This document shows, piece by piece, positions 48,026 through 56,090 of a stretch of 64,000 nucleotides of DNA (positions within the stretch are counted from its first letter, which is position 1; every line of letters begins with the position of its first letter). This DNA is from Dehalococcoides mccartyi 195 (GTDB taxonomy: Bacteria > Chloroflexota > Dehalococcoidia > Dehalococcoidales > Dehalococcoidaceae), in assembly GCF_000011905.1 (NCBI RefSeq), contig NC_002936.3:496001-560000 (forward strand), given 5' to 3'. The position numbers were made by a program, and so were the translations under genes. Below the pieces are notes generated by a model, which saw nothing but the letters and a program-made list of their open reading frames with translations, searched no databases and was not told where the DNA came from.

Positions 48026-48505
48026 TTAGTTTATTAAATCCAGAGCCATTGTAACCGCTTCCAGGGCATTTCCGGCTTTGATTACAGTGCCGTCAGCCTT
48101 GCCGTTCTGGCTCATTGACCAGCTGTTTAAAGTAATTACCGGCAGTCCGCTTTGGAGGGCATAGGCTATTTCAGACAATGTTCCGTAAGCACCGCCCACC
48201 GCAATAACTGCCTGGGCAGATTTGACCACCATGACATTCCGGGCAAAACCTATACTGCTTATTATGGGTATTTGGACATACGGGTTTGCCTCTTCGCGGC
48301 TGTTTCCCGGCAGTATGCCTATGGTCAGCCCCCCGTTTAAAGATGCGCCCCGGCAGGCGGCTTCCATTACCCCGCCCATGCCCCCGCAGACAAGTGTAAC
48401 CTGCCTAAGCGCAAGTTCTTTGCCCACTTCCTCTGCCAAACGGGTTTCTTCCGGCGTGGCTTTGGAGGCACCTATAACCGCAATGAAAATACGTTTATTA
48501 TCCAT
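48026..48505 (-). CDS. TIGR00725/LOG-family protein
   Basis: This 159-residue Rossmann-like protein has GGMGGVMEAACRGA near residue 41 and GGAYGTLSEIAYAL near residue 107, the two motifs of the LOG/lysine decarboxylase-like family. LOG enzymes release cytokinin bases from nucleotides, but the function of this short TIGR00725 branch is not settled. The ATG at 48505 is chosen over the TTG at 48514 since it is closest to the promoter; no Shine-Dalgarno is visible. First gene of the run to eno. Confidence 0.8.
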   Translation of the reverse strand: MDNKRIFIAVIGASKATPEETRLAEEVGKELALRQVTLVCGGMGGVMEAACRGASLNGGLTIGILPGNSREEANPYVQIPIISSIGFARNVMVVKSAQAVIAVGGAYGTLSEIAYALQSGLPVITLNSWSMSQNGKADGTVIKAGNALEAVTMALDLIN

Positions 48506-48518
48506 GAAAAGCAAGGGA

Positions 48519-48548
48519 ATTATAACACCCCTGTGCTATTTGGGGCAA
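48519..48548 (-). promoter_or_regulatory. Promoter of the LOG-like gene and eno
   Basis: Minus strand TTGCCC (48543-48548), 18-base spacer, TATAAT (48519-48524). The predicted leader is only about 6 bases. Confidence 0.6.
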
Positions 48549-48552
48549 AGAT

Positions 48553-49125
48553 TTAAGAGTTGAAACGGTTGGAGGCGGTATCCAGTCCAAAGGTCAGCAG
48601 GCAGGTGAGTGCTTCGGAAGCACGGGTAATAGCCTTGTCCATAATCTCCCGTTCTTCCCCGCCGAAGTTGCCCAGTACATGGTCTACCACCTCAGTTCCG
48701 TTATTCCGGCTATCCGGCTTGCCGATACCTATCTTCAGGCGGATAAATTCCTTGGTGCCGATGTCTGTAATAATAGATGAAATGCCGTTATGCCCGCCGG
48801 CACTCCCCCCCAGCCGCAGTCGGATTTTGCCCGCAGGCAAATCCAAATCATCCTGCACTACAATAATATCAGCGGCTTTAAGGTTGTAGCGGCGAAGCAG
48901 CTGGCTGGCGGCTTTGCCGGAGAGGTTCATATAGGTCTGGGGTTTGGCCAGCACTATTTCTTCGTCATTTATGCGGCCGGAACCGGTGCGGGAAAGGCAG
49001 CATTTTTTGTCAAAGCTGATATGGTTGTCTTTGGCAAAACGGCTCAGGCACTGGAAACCTACGTTATGGCGGTTGCCCGAATATTCTTTGCCGGGGTTTC
49101 CCAGCCCGATAATAAGTTTCATCAA
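48553..49125 (-). CDS. pth: Peptidyl-tRNA hydrolase
   Basis: This 190-residue enzyme frees tRNA from stalled peptidyl-tRNA. It starts MMKLIIGLGNPGKEYSGNRHNVGF with the catalytic His, then has LAKPQTYMNLSG and VVQDDLDLPAGKIRLRLGGSAGGHNG. It overlaps ligA by four bases (ATGA), so it is translated after it. Confidence 0.97.
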   Translation of the reverse strand: MMKLIIGLGNPGKEYSGNRHNVGFQCLSRFAKDNHISFDKKCCLSRTGSGRINDEEIVLAKPQTYMNLSGKAASQLLRRYNLKAADIIVVQDDLDLPAGKIRLRLGGSAGGHNGISSIITDIGTKEFIRLKIGIGKPDSRNNGTEVVDHVLGNFGGEEREIMDKAITRASEALTCLLTFGLDTASNRFNS

Positions 49126-51164
49126 GATTGCTCCAGCATATTTATAAATTCCTGTTCGGACAGCTCTTTTACCCCCATACTGCGGGCTTTGGCCAGCTTG
49201 GAGCCGGCATCAGCACCTACCACCAGATAGCGGGTTGCTTTGGTAACATTGTCCTTGGCCGTGCCGCCAAGTGAGCGGATTTTTTGCTGTGCTTCTTCGC
49301 GGCTTAAACTATCCAGTTTGCCGGTAACTACAAACTCCACTCCGGAAAGCGGCAGAGGTTTGTATGAGGGCTTTTGGTCTGAAGCAAGCTTTACTCCGGC
49401 TGTTTCCAAACGGCGGATGACCGCTATGTTTTTTTCTTCGCTGAAATAGGCTTTTATGCTGCTGGCTATCTTGGCACCTATATCCGGTATAGTTTGCAGT
49501 TCATCAAGCCCTGCCCCCGCCAGTGCCCATATATCACCGTAGCGGCTGGATAGCAAAGCGGCTGTCTCATTTCCCACGTGGCGGATACCCAGCCCGAATA
49601 TTACCCTGTCCAGCGGGCGGCTTTTGCTGTCTGCGATAGCTTTTATTATATTATCCGCACTTTTTTCACCCATGCGCGGCAGTTTCAGTAAATCAGCCGC
49701 AGTCAGGTAGTAAAGGTCAGATACGTTTTTGACTAGTCCCTCTTGTGCCAGTATCACGCTCAGGCTTTCGCCGATGCCGCGGATATCCATAGTCCCTCTG
49801 GAAACAAAGTGTTCCAGCTGGCGTTCAAACTGGGCGGGGCAGGAAACGTTGGCACAGTAGTGCATAGCCTCGCCTGCGGGGCGGTATATTTCCCCTCCGC
49901 ACACCGGGCAGGCCGGGCGGCTAAGTTTGGGGTTAAACAGGGTTTCCTCCATGCTGAAGGGTTTTGATTCGGGGCTGCGTTTAGCCAGCACCGGGGCAAC
50001 TACCTCTGGTATTACTTCCCCCGCCCGCTGGATTACTACCGTATCCCCTTCACGGATATCCTTGCGGAGGATATCATCTTCGTTATGCAAACTGGCCTGT
50101 TTTACCACTACCCCGCCTACATTTACCGGTTCAAGGATAGCATACGGGTTTAAAGTGCCGGTACGGCCTACCGATATGCCTATTTTCCTAAGGAGGGTAG
50201 TGACCTGTTCGGCCGGAAATTTATAGGCGATAGCCCAGCGGGGTTCACGTCCCGCATCCCCCAGTTTTTGCTGCAGGGATACGGAATCTACCTTGAAGAC
50301 TACCCCGTCTGCTTCGTAGGGCAGGGAATCCCGGTTTTCCGCCATCTCACGGTAGTATTCTTTGGCTTCTTCCAGGGTGTTTACCAGACGGTTACGCGGG
50401 TTTATCTTAAAACCCAGGCGGCTGAAATATTCCAGTATCTGCCAGTGGCTGTCAGGCAGCAGGCTGTCTTCCGCATACCCCAGAGCATAAATAAATATAT
50501 CCAGCGGTCTTTCGGCCGTTACTGACGGGTCAAGCTGGCGGAGCGAACCGGCGGCGGCATTGCGGGGGTTGGCAAAAAGGGATAGCCCTTTATCAGCCCT
50601 TTCGCGGTTGAGCTTGGCGAAGCCTTCTTTTGGAAGATACACTTCACCCCTTATTTCAAAAACAGGGGGGGCGTCCTCCTCGGTATTTAAGGGTATAGAA
50701 TGGATAGTTCTCAGGTTTCGGGTGATATTTTCACCCTGAAAGCCGTCACCCCGGGTAGCGCCGGTGGTAAACTTGCCGTTTCGGTAGGTAAGTGCAACTG
50801 CCAGCCCGTCCATTTTGGGTTCGCAGTCTATCTGAAAAGCGGCATTCCCCAGCAGTTTCTTTACCCGCAGGTACCAGGCTTCCAGTTCCGTATCTGAAAA
50901 GGCATTTGCCAGAGAAAGCAGCGGATAAGGGTGATTGACAATGCCGAAGGCCTTTAGCGGCTCAGCCCCCACTCTTTGGGTGGGGGAGTCCGCCGTAACA
51001 AGCTCAGGGTGGGCTTCCTCCAGCTCTTTTAAGCGGCGGAGCAAGGCGTCATACTCGGAATCAGATATTTCAGGGTTGTCCTGAACGTAATACAGCTGGT
51101 TATGGCGGTTTATCTCGCGCCTCAGGTTTTCTATTTCCGTTCGGGGGGAAAACATATCTTCCAT
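49122..51164 (-). CDS. ligA: NAD-dependent DNA ligase LigA
   Basis: This ligase of about 680 residues seals nicks using NAD. It shows the Ia domain (LRREINRHNQLYYVQDNPEISDSEYD), the adenylated Lys in EPKMDGLAVALTYRNG, the OB fold (ITVGRTGTLNPYAILEPV region), a zinc finger (CPVCGGEIY and CANVSCPAQ), helix-hairpin-helix repeats and a C-terminal BRCT domain. A start at 51224 would add 20 residues upstream of the promoter; ATG 51164 (MEDMFSPRTEIENLR) is four bases or so after the predicted transcript start. pth overlaps its end. Confidence 0.96.
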   Translation of the reverse strand: MEDMFSPRTEIENLRREINRHNQLYYVQDNPEISDSEYDALLRRLKELEEAHPELVTADSPTQRVGAEPLKAFGIVNHPYPLLSLANAFSDTELEAWYLRVKKLLGNAAFQIDCEPKMDGLAVALTYRNGKFTTGATRGDGFQGENITRNLRTIHSIPLNTEEDAPPVFEIRGEVYLPKEGFAKLNRERADKGLSLFANPRNAAAGSLRQLDPSVTAERPLDIFIYALGYAEDSLLPDSHWQILEYFSRLGFKINPRNRLVNTLEEAKEYYREMAENRDSLPYEADGVVFKVDSVSLQQKLGDAGREPRWAIAYKFPAEQVTTLLRKIGISVGRTGTLNPYAILEPVNVGGVVVKQASLHNEDDILRKDIREGDTVVIQRAGEVIPEVVAPVLAKRSPESKPFSMEETLFNPKLSRPACPVCGGEIYRPAGEAMHYCANVSCPAQFERQLEHFVSRGTMDIRGIGESLSVILAQEGLVKNVSDLYYLTAADLLKLPRMGEKSADNIIKAIADSKSRPLDRVIFGLGIRHVGNETAALLSSRYGDIWALAGAGLDELQTIPDIGAKIASSIKAYFSEEKNIAVIRRLETAGVKLASDQKPSYKPLPLSGVEFVVTGKLDSLSREEAQQKIRSLGGTAKDNVTKATRYLVVGADAGSKLAKARSMGVKELSEQEFINMLEQS

Positions 51165-51174
51165 ACAGGTTATT

Positions 51175-51202
51175 AGTATATCACAGCCCCTGTTTAGAGC
51201 AA
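51175..51202 (-). promoter_or_regulatory. ligA promoter, near-leaderless
   Basis: Minus strand TTGCTC (51197-51202), 16-base spacer, TATACT (51175-51180); only 10 bases separate the -10 from the ATG. It faces the DUF1015 promoter across a 135-base gap. Confidence 0.55.
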
Positions 51203-51237
51203 GTACAAAAGTACAACCGTTCACGTTTGAAAGGGGC

Positions 51238-51266
51238 TTGCGTCAGACGCCGTTCTAAGTTAAACT
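51238..51266 (+). promoter_or_regulatory. DUF1015 gene promoter
   Basis: TTGCGT (51238-51243), 17-base spacer, TAAACT (51261-51266). The spacer includes the palindrome GCGTCAGACGC, which could be an operator. Confidence 0.5.
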
Positions 51267-51299
51267 AAAACCAGATTTTGGAAAGAGGGAGCTAGAAAA

Positions 51300-52628
51300 A
51301 TGGCTGAAGTTCGGGCTTTTCACGGATTACGTTACAACCCTATGTTTGTAGATGATATGGCAGATGTTATCTGTCCGCCTTATGACATTATCAGCCCTGA
51401 ACAGGAAAAAGCCCTTAAAGAGCGCAGCCCTTACAACTATATACGGCTGGAATACAGCCAGCCCACCCCCCAGGACAATATTGTAGATAACCGCTATACC
51501 CGTGCCGCCGCCATCTTGGAAAAATGGATTGGCGAACGGGTAATGACTGCCGAAAAGAAAGCGGCTATATACATACATGACCATTACTTCAGTGTGTTCG
51601 GCAAACAGTATAAAAGGCGGGGCATTATTGCCAGAGTGCGACTTGAGGAATGGGACAGGATGGTTATCCGCCCCCACGAAGGCACACTTTCCGAACCTAA
51701 AAGGGACAGGATTAACCTCATTTCAGCCGTCCGTGCCAATACCAGCCCGGTGTACGGGCTGTATCAGGATATAGAAAAAAACGTAAGCAGGCTGCTTGAG
51801 CTGCAAACCGAAAGCAAACCGGTTGTCAGCATGAATATTGAAGGCGAACGCCATGAGCTTTGGGTGGTAACTGATGAACCAGCCATATCCAAAATAACGG
51901 CTTTATTTGACAAGAAACCCATCTATATAGCTGACGGCCATCATCGTTATGAAAGCGCCCTGACCTACAGGCGGGAACGTCTGGCCGGAAACCCCCAGCT
52001 CCCCTCTGATGACCCGGTTAATTTTGTAATGATGACCCTGGTAGACTTTGCTGACCCCGGTCTGGTAGTTTTGCCGGCGCACCGCCTGCTGGGCGGGATG
52101 GACGCAAGTACTTTGTCAAATCTACAGACCAAACTGGCATCGTTCTTTGATGTTACTACCATACCGGCCAAACTGCCTGGTGCTTGGGATACTCTGGATA
52201 AAGCCCTGAAAGAAGAGGGTAAAATCCGCCTGGTTATGTATGGTTTGGGCGGCACAGAAAACTTCACGTTGCTGACCCTGCGTGAGATTGAGACTGCCAG
52301 TAACCTTATGCCGTATTTCCATTCTGATATCTATAAGAAGCTGGATGTGAGCGTACTTGACCATATTATCCTTGAGGAGCTGATGGGGCTTAAAACGGTG
52401 GAAGACCCGCGCATAGCCTTTAATTTTGACCGTAATGATGTGGTTTCGCGGGTGAAATCAGGTGAATTCCAGTTGGCCTTTATTCTGAACCCCATGAAGG
52501 CGGAGGTTATCAAGGCTATTTCAGACGTATCTGACCGCATGCCCCGCAAATCCACTTATTTCTTCCCCAAACTGCCTTCGGGTTTGGTAGTTTACCGTTT
52601 TGACTCTGAGGCAAATTCCAAAAAGTAA
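51300..52628 (+). CDS. DUF1015-family protein, serine-metabolism linked candidate
   Basis: This 442-residue protein starts MAEVRAFHGLRYNPMFVDDMADVICPPYDIISPEQ, the DUF1015 opening. Near residue 211 it has ADGHHRYESALTYRRE, which resembles the ParB/serine-kinase DGHHR motif. There is no membrane segment. I would not name a reaction. It converges with pdxT-serA-aminotransferase, and its own promoter faces ligA. ATG 51300 has AGAGGGAG nine bases upstream. Confidence 0.82.
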   Translation: MAEVRAFHGLRYNPMFVDDMADVICPPYDIISPEQEKALKERSPYNYIRLEYSQPTPQDNIVDNRYTRAAAILEKWIGERVMTAEKKAAIYIHDHYFSVFGKQYKRRGIIARVRLEEWDRMVIRPHEGTLSEPKRDRINLISAVRANTSPVYGLYQDIEKNVSRLLELQTESKPVVSMNIEGERHELWVVTDEPAISKITALFDKKPIYIADGHHRYESALTYRRERLAGNPQLPSDDPVNFVMMTLVDFADPGLVVLPAHRLLGGMDASTLSNLQTKLASFFDVTTIPAKLPGAWDTLDKALKEEGKIRLVMYGLGGTENFTLLTLREIETASNLMPYFHSDIYKKLDVSVLDHIILEELMGLKTVEDPRIAFNFDRNDVVSRVKSGEFQLAFILNPMKAEVIKAISDVSDRMPRKSTYFFPKLPSGLVVYRFDSEANSKK

Positions 52629-52652
52629 ATCACATAGGTTTATAAAACAAAG

Positions 52653-52679
52653 AAGGGGAGGTTTTCACCTCCCCTTTAT
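52653..52679. terminator. Bidirectional terminator between DUF1015 and pdxT
   Basis: AAGGGGAGGT (52653-52662) and ACCTCCCCTT (52667-52676) form a 10-bp perfect stem with a TTTC loop; T-rich bases follow on both strands. Confidence 0.88.
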
Positions 52680-52700
52680 GATTTTACCTAAATATTTTAA

Positions 52701-53288
52701 TCAGGGTTTGTAATCTTTGGCCATCTGAACAAAGTACCGGTGAAAGCGGTTATCCGCCGAGAGTTCCGGGTGGAACGATGTTGCCAGCAAATTATTCTCC
52801 CTTACCGCCACCATAGTCCCGTCAGGCAGCTTGGCCAGTACTTCCACCCATTGTCCGGTTTTTTCTACCAAAGGGGCGCGGATAAATACCGCCGGAAAAT
52901 CCCCGCCTTCCAGAGCCTTTACCTTCAGCATTGCCTCAAAGCTGTCTACCTGCCTGCCGAAGGCATTCCGGCGGACGGTGATATCCATAAGTTCAAGCGT
53001 TTTTACCCCGGAAATATCTCCGCTTAGCTCTTTGGCAAGGCAAATCATACCGGCACAGGTACCCCAAACGGGCATTCCGTTACGTGCTAAATCTTTTACA
53101 GGCTTGGCCAGGCCGAATGTATAAAGGAGTTTGGTAATGGTGGTGCTTTCGCCGCCGGGGATTATAAGCCCTGAAAGTTCGGCCAGTTCTTCAGCTTTGC
53201 GCACTTCCACCGCTTCCGCTCCCAGCGTGCGCAGCATATTTATATGTTCCCGGAATGCCCCTTGCAGGGCCAGTACCCCGATTTTCAT
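52701..53288 (-). CDS. pdxT: Pyridoxal 5'-phosphate synthase glutaminase subunit
   Basis: PdxT releases ammonia from glutamine for PdxS, which makes PLP. The 195-residue class I amidotransferase has GVLALQGAFREHI, the loop PGGESTTITKLL, the catalytic Cys in VWGTCAGMICLA near residue 78, and the His-Glu pair in TSFHPELS. pdxS, usually adjacent, is not in the window. GAGGGA precedes the ATG. It is downstream of serA behind a large hairpin. PLP is the cofactor of the neighbouring aminotransferase. Confidence 0.95.
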   Translation of the reverse strand: MKIGVLALQGAFREHINMLRTLGAEAVEVRKAEELAELSGLIIPGGESTTITKLLYTFGLAKPVKDLARNGMPVWGTCAGMICLAKELSGDISGVKTLELMDITVRRNAFGRQVDSFEAMLKVKALEGGDFPAVFIRAPLVEKTGQWVEVLAKLPDGTMVAVRENNLLATSFHPELSADNRFHRYFVQMAKDYKP

Positions 53289-53301
53289 TTATCCCTCAAA
53301 T

Positions 53302-53339
53302 AAGCAAGGCTACCAGCAACTTAAGCGGTAGCCTTGCTT
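53302..53339 (-). terminator. Terminator or attenuator hairpin between serA and pdxT
   Basis: AAGCAAGGCTACC (53302-53314) and GGTAGCCTTGCTT (53327-53339) are a 13-base perfect inverted repeat with a 12-base loop. The minus strand continues TTATTTGAGGG, which doubles as the pdxT ribosome site region. I see no separate pdxT promoter, so partial read-through is likely. Confidence 0.65.
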
Positions 53340-53360
53340 TATTACCCTAAACCTTAAAAG

Positions 53361-54941
53361 CTAGATTTTTACAACTTGGACTGTTTGAACGTCCGGCAGG
53401 GACAGCAGCTGCTGGCGCTGTTTTTCCGGCAGGGGTTCATCCAGAGCCAGTATCATCAGGGCCTGCCCTCTGGCTTTCTGGCGGCTGAGGTGCATGTAGC
53501 TTATGTTGATATCTGCATCACCGGTAATCTTACCGGCCGCACCTATCAGTCCGGGGCGGTCTATATGGTCTGCAAACAGGAAATAACCGCCGGTAGGTAC
53601 AATATCTATCCAGTAATCATTCAGCCTTACAATATGCACGTCACCCCGCACCAGACTGCCGGCAACCGTATTGGATTTGCCGTTATCGGTATCTATGGTG
53701 ACAGTAATCAGGCTGGAAAAATTCTGGCAGGCGGATTCCTTTTGTTCGGTTACACCAAGCCCGCGCTGCGCGGCTACGATATCAGCATTGACCACGTTCA
53801 CCCGTTCTTCGCTGATATGCTCAAGTATACCGCCCAGCACCAGGGCCTTCAGGGCGGTGGTATCATAAGCGGCCAGTTCGCCGCAGTATTTGATGGTCAC
53901 ATTTTTCATGTGCCCGTCAGTCAGCTGGCTTACCAGGCTGCCCACTGTGCGGGCAACTGGCATAAAGGGACCGACTACCGGCAGGCTTTCAGCCGAGATA
54001 TAGGGTGCATTTACGGCATAGCGGGCGGGGCGGCCTTCAAATACATCTATTACCTGTTTGACCACGTCAGAGGTGGCCAGCTCCTGAGCTTCGGCAGTGG
54101 AAGCACCCAGGTGGGGGGTAACAATAATATTGTCACACTCAAAGAGGCAGCTTTCGGTACAGGGTTCTTTGGAGAAAACGTCAATAGCGGCACCGCCGAT
54201 ACGCTTTTCTCTGATGGCTGCTGCCAGAGCTTCTTCGTCTATGATGCCGCCGCGGGAGGTATTGATAAGGCGGACAGTGGGTTTCATCATTTCCAGTTCC
54301 TTGGGGCCGATAAGTCCCTTGGTCTGACCGGTCATGGGAACATGCAGGGTGATAAAGTCAGCCTGTTTCAGCAGGTCTTCAAAGGGTACCAGTTCTACCT
54401 GCAGTTTTTTGGCACGTTCCATAGATATAAAGGGATCATAACCTATAACCCGCATTTCCAAAGCTAAAGCCCTTTTGGCTATCTCAGAGCCGATATTGCC
54501 CAAACCTACAATGCCCAGAGTTTTGCCCTTAAGTTCAGAGCCTACAAATTCATTGCGTTTCCACTGGCCGGATTTCAGGCTGGCGTTGGCTCTGGGAATA
54601 TGGCGGGCCATAGACAGCATAAGGGCCAGGGTATGTTCGGTAGCGGAGATAGTGTTGCCGGTGGGGGCATTTACCACGATAATACCGTTACCGGTGGCAG
54701 CTTTTAAGTCAATATTATCTACGCCCACTCCGGCCCGGCCGATAACCTGCAGTTTTTTACCGGCATTGATAATATCAGCGGTGACCTGGGTCTGGCTGCG
54801 TACCAGCAGGGCGTCATATTCACCGATAATGCTTACCAATTCCTCCGGTTTTAGGCCGGTCTTTACATCTACCTGTGCAATCTCCTTAAGGGGGGATAAC
54901 CCGGTTGCGGAGAGTGCATCGCTTACCAGTACTTTTTTCAT
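53361..54941 (-). CDS. serA: D-3-phosphoglycerate dehydrogenase
   Basis: SerA makes 3-phosphohydroxypyruvate, the first step of serine synthesis. The 526-residue long-form protein has the catalytic and NAD domains (GKTLGIVGLGNIGSEIA near residue 140; the catalytic His in NIIVTPHLGASTAEAQ), an intervening ASB domain, and a C-terminal ACT domain (GLIGAAGKITGDADINISYMHLSRQ) that can sense serine. It follows the class V aminotransferase by one base and precedes the hairpin before pdxT. Confidence 0.97.
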   Translation of the reverse strand: MKKVLVSDALSATGLSPLKEIAQVDVKTGLKPEELVSIIGEYDALLVRSQTQVTADIINAGKKLQVIGRAGVGVDNIDLKAATGNGIIVVNAPTGNTISATEHTLALMLSMARHIPRANASLKSGQWKRNEFVGSELKGKTLGIVGLGNIGSEIAKRALALEMRVIGYDPFISMERAKKLQVELVPFEDLLKQADFITLHVPMTGQTKGLIGPKELEMMKPTVRLINTSRGGIIDEEALAAAIREKRIGGAAIDVFSKEPCTESCLFECDNIIVTPHLGASTAEAQELATSDVVKQVIDVFEGRPARYAVNAPYISAESLPVVGPFMPVARTVGSLVSQLTDGHMKNVTIKYCGELAAYDTTALKALVLGGILEHISEERVNVVNADIVAAQRGLGVTEQKESACQNFSSLITVTIDTDNGKSNTVAGSLVRGDVHIVRLNDYWIDIVPTGGYFLFADHIDRPGLIGAAGKITGDADINISYMHLSRQKARGQALMILALDEPLPEKQRQQLLSLPDVQTVQVVKI

Positions 54942-54942
54942 T

Positions 54943-56031
54943 TTAACTCCTGAAACCTGCCTTGGGCAGGGCTAATTTAAGATTGTCCAGGGTGACTTTA
55001 ATGTCATTTTCGGTTACCCAACCCAGATGGCCTATACGGAAAATCTTGCCTTCCAGAGGGCCTTGTCCGCCGGCCAGCACGGTGTTGTATTCTTCGCGCA
55101 TTACCTTTAAGAGCTTCTTGGGGTCAAGCCCCTCGGTAGCCAAAACAGCAGTAACGGTGTTGGATGCATATTTTTCTTCGGCAAGCAGGGTCAAACCCAG
55201 CTCTTTGACACCCTTGCGGGTAAAGTCAGCAATTTTCTGGTGGCGCTTGAAAATATTCTGCATACCTTCTTTTTCCATCATTGCTAAAGCTTTGTGTAAA
55301 GCTACAATAACTGAAACACAGGGCGTCCAGGGGGTCTGCCCTTTCTCAATGCTGGCTTTGTGTTTAGCCAAGTCCCAGTAGAAACGGGGCATCTTGGATT
55401 CGGCATTGGCTTTCCAGGCATCAGGGCTGACGGAAATAAAAGCCAGACCGGGGGGAACCATCCAGCCTTTTTGTGAGCCGGATACAACTACGTCACAACC
55501 CCATTCGTCAACCGGCAGGTCAATGGAACTGAGGCTGGAAATGGCATCTACCATCAGCAGCTTGCCGGCACCCTTTACTACGGATGCCAGAGATTTAAGG
55601 TCATTGGTGATGCCGGTGGAGGTTTCGTTGTGGGTAATCAGCACCGCTTTTATTTCGGGGTGTTCCGCCAGAGCCTTTTTGACCAGAGCGGGGTCAGCCG
55701 CTTTGCCGTGCTCAAAATTAAGGGCAATTATCTTAGCCCCGAAAATGGAGGCAATCTTGGCAAAGCGTTCGCCGAATACACCTATGGAAACGCTTAGTAC
55801 GGTTTCACCGGGAGATAAAAAGTTGACAGCCGCGGCCTCAAGGCCGCCAGTACCTGAGCCAGTGAGCACCAAGACATCATTTTTAGTCTGGAAGAAATAC
55901 TTCAGTTTTTCAGCTACCTCTTTCATGATAGCTGCCATTTCGGGTCCGCGGTGGTTTATCATCTGCTGGCCCATGGCGGTTAAGACTTCTTCAGGACAGG
56001 GGGTAGGTCCGGGGATTCTCAGGTTTTGCAT
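54943..56031 (-). CDS. Class V aminotransferase, serine-glyoxylate/alanine-glyoxylate type
   Basis: This 362-residue PLP enzyme starts RIPGPTPCPEEVLTAMGQQMINHRGPEM, the serine-pyruvate/alanine-glyoxylate aminotransferase opening, and has the PLP Lys in VVSGSQKGWMVPPGLAF near residue 190. Next to serA it may serve as the phosphoserine aminotransferase in place of SerC; that function is inference from neighbours. It has its own promoter and an AAGGAG ribosome site. Relatives are often misnamed as soluble hydrogenase subunits. Confidence 0.88.
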   Translation of the reverse strand: MQNLRIPGPTPCPEEVLTAMGQQMINHRGPEMAAIMKEVAEKLKYFFQTKNDVLVLTGSGTGGLEAAAVNFLSPGETVLSVSIGVFGERFAKIASIFGAKIIALNFEHGKAADPALVKKALAEHPEIKAVLITHNETSTGITNDLKSLASVVKGAGKLLMVDAISSLSSIDLPVDEWGCDVVVSGSQKGWMVPPGLAFISVSPDAWKANAESKMPRFYWDLAKHKASIEKGQTPWTPCVSVIVALHKALAMMEKEGMQNIFKRHQKIADFTRKGVKELGLTLLAEEKYASNTVTAVLATEGLDPKKLLKVMREEYNTVLAGGQGPLEGKIFRIGHLGWVTENDIKVTLDNLKLALPKAGFRS

Positions 56032-56058
56032 ACTGGCTCCTTTTCAAATATTACCTTT

Positions 56059-56086
56059 AGTATATAAAAAATATTGCTTTTAGCAA
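56059..56086 (-). promoter_or_regulatory. Promoter of the aminotransferase-serA unit
   Basis: Minus strand TTGCTA (56081-56086), 16-base spacer, TATACT (56059-56064), directly after the tyrS stop. Confidence 0.6.
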
Positions 56087-56090
56087 AATT

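Noticed and set aside
53376-54467. Plus-strand ORF of 363 codons over serA
   Set aside because: It is the mirror of serA codons and has no recognisable domain.
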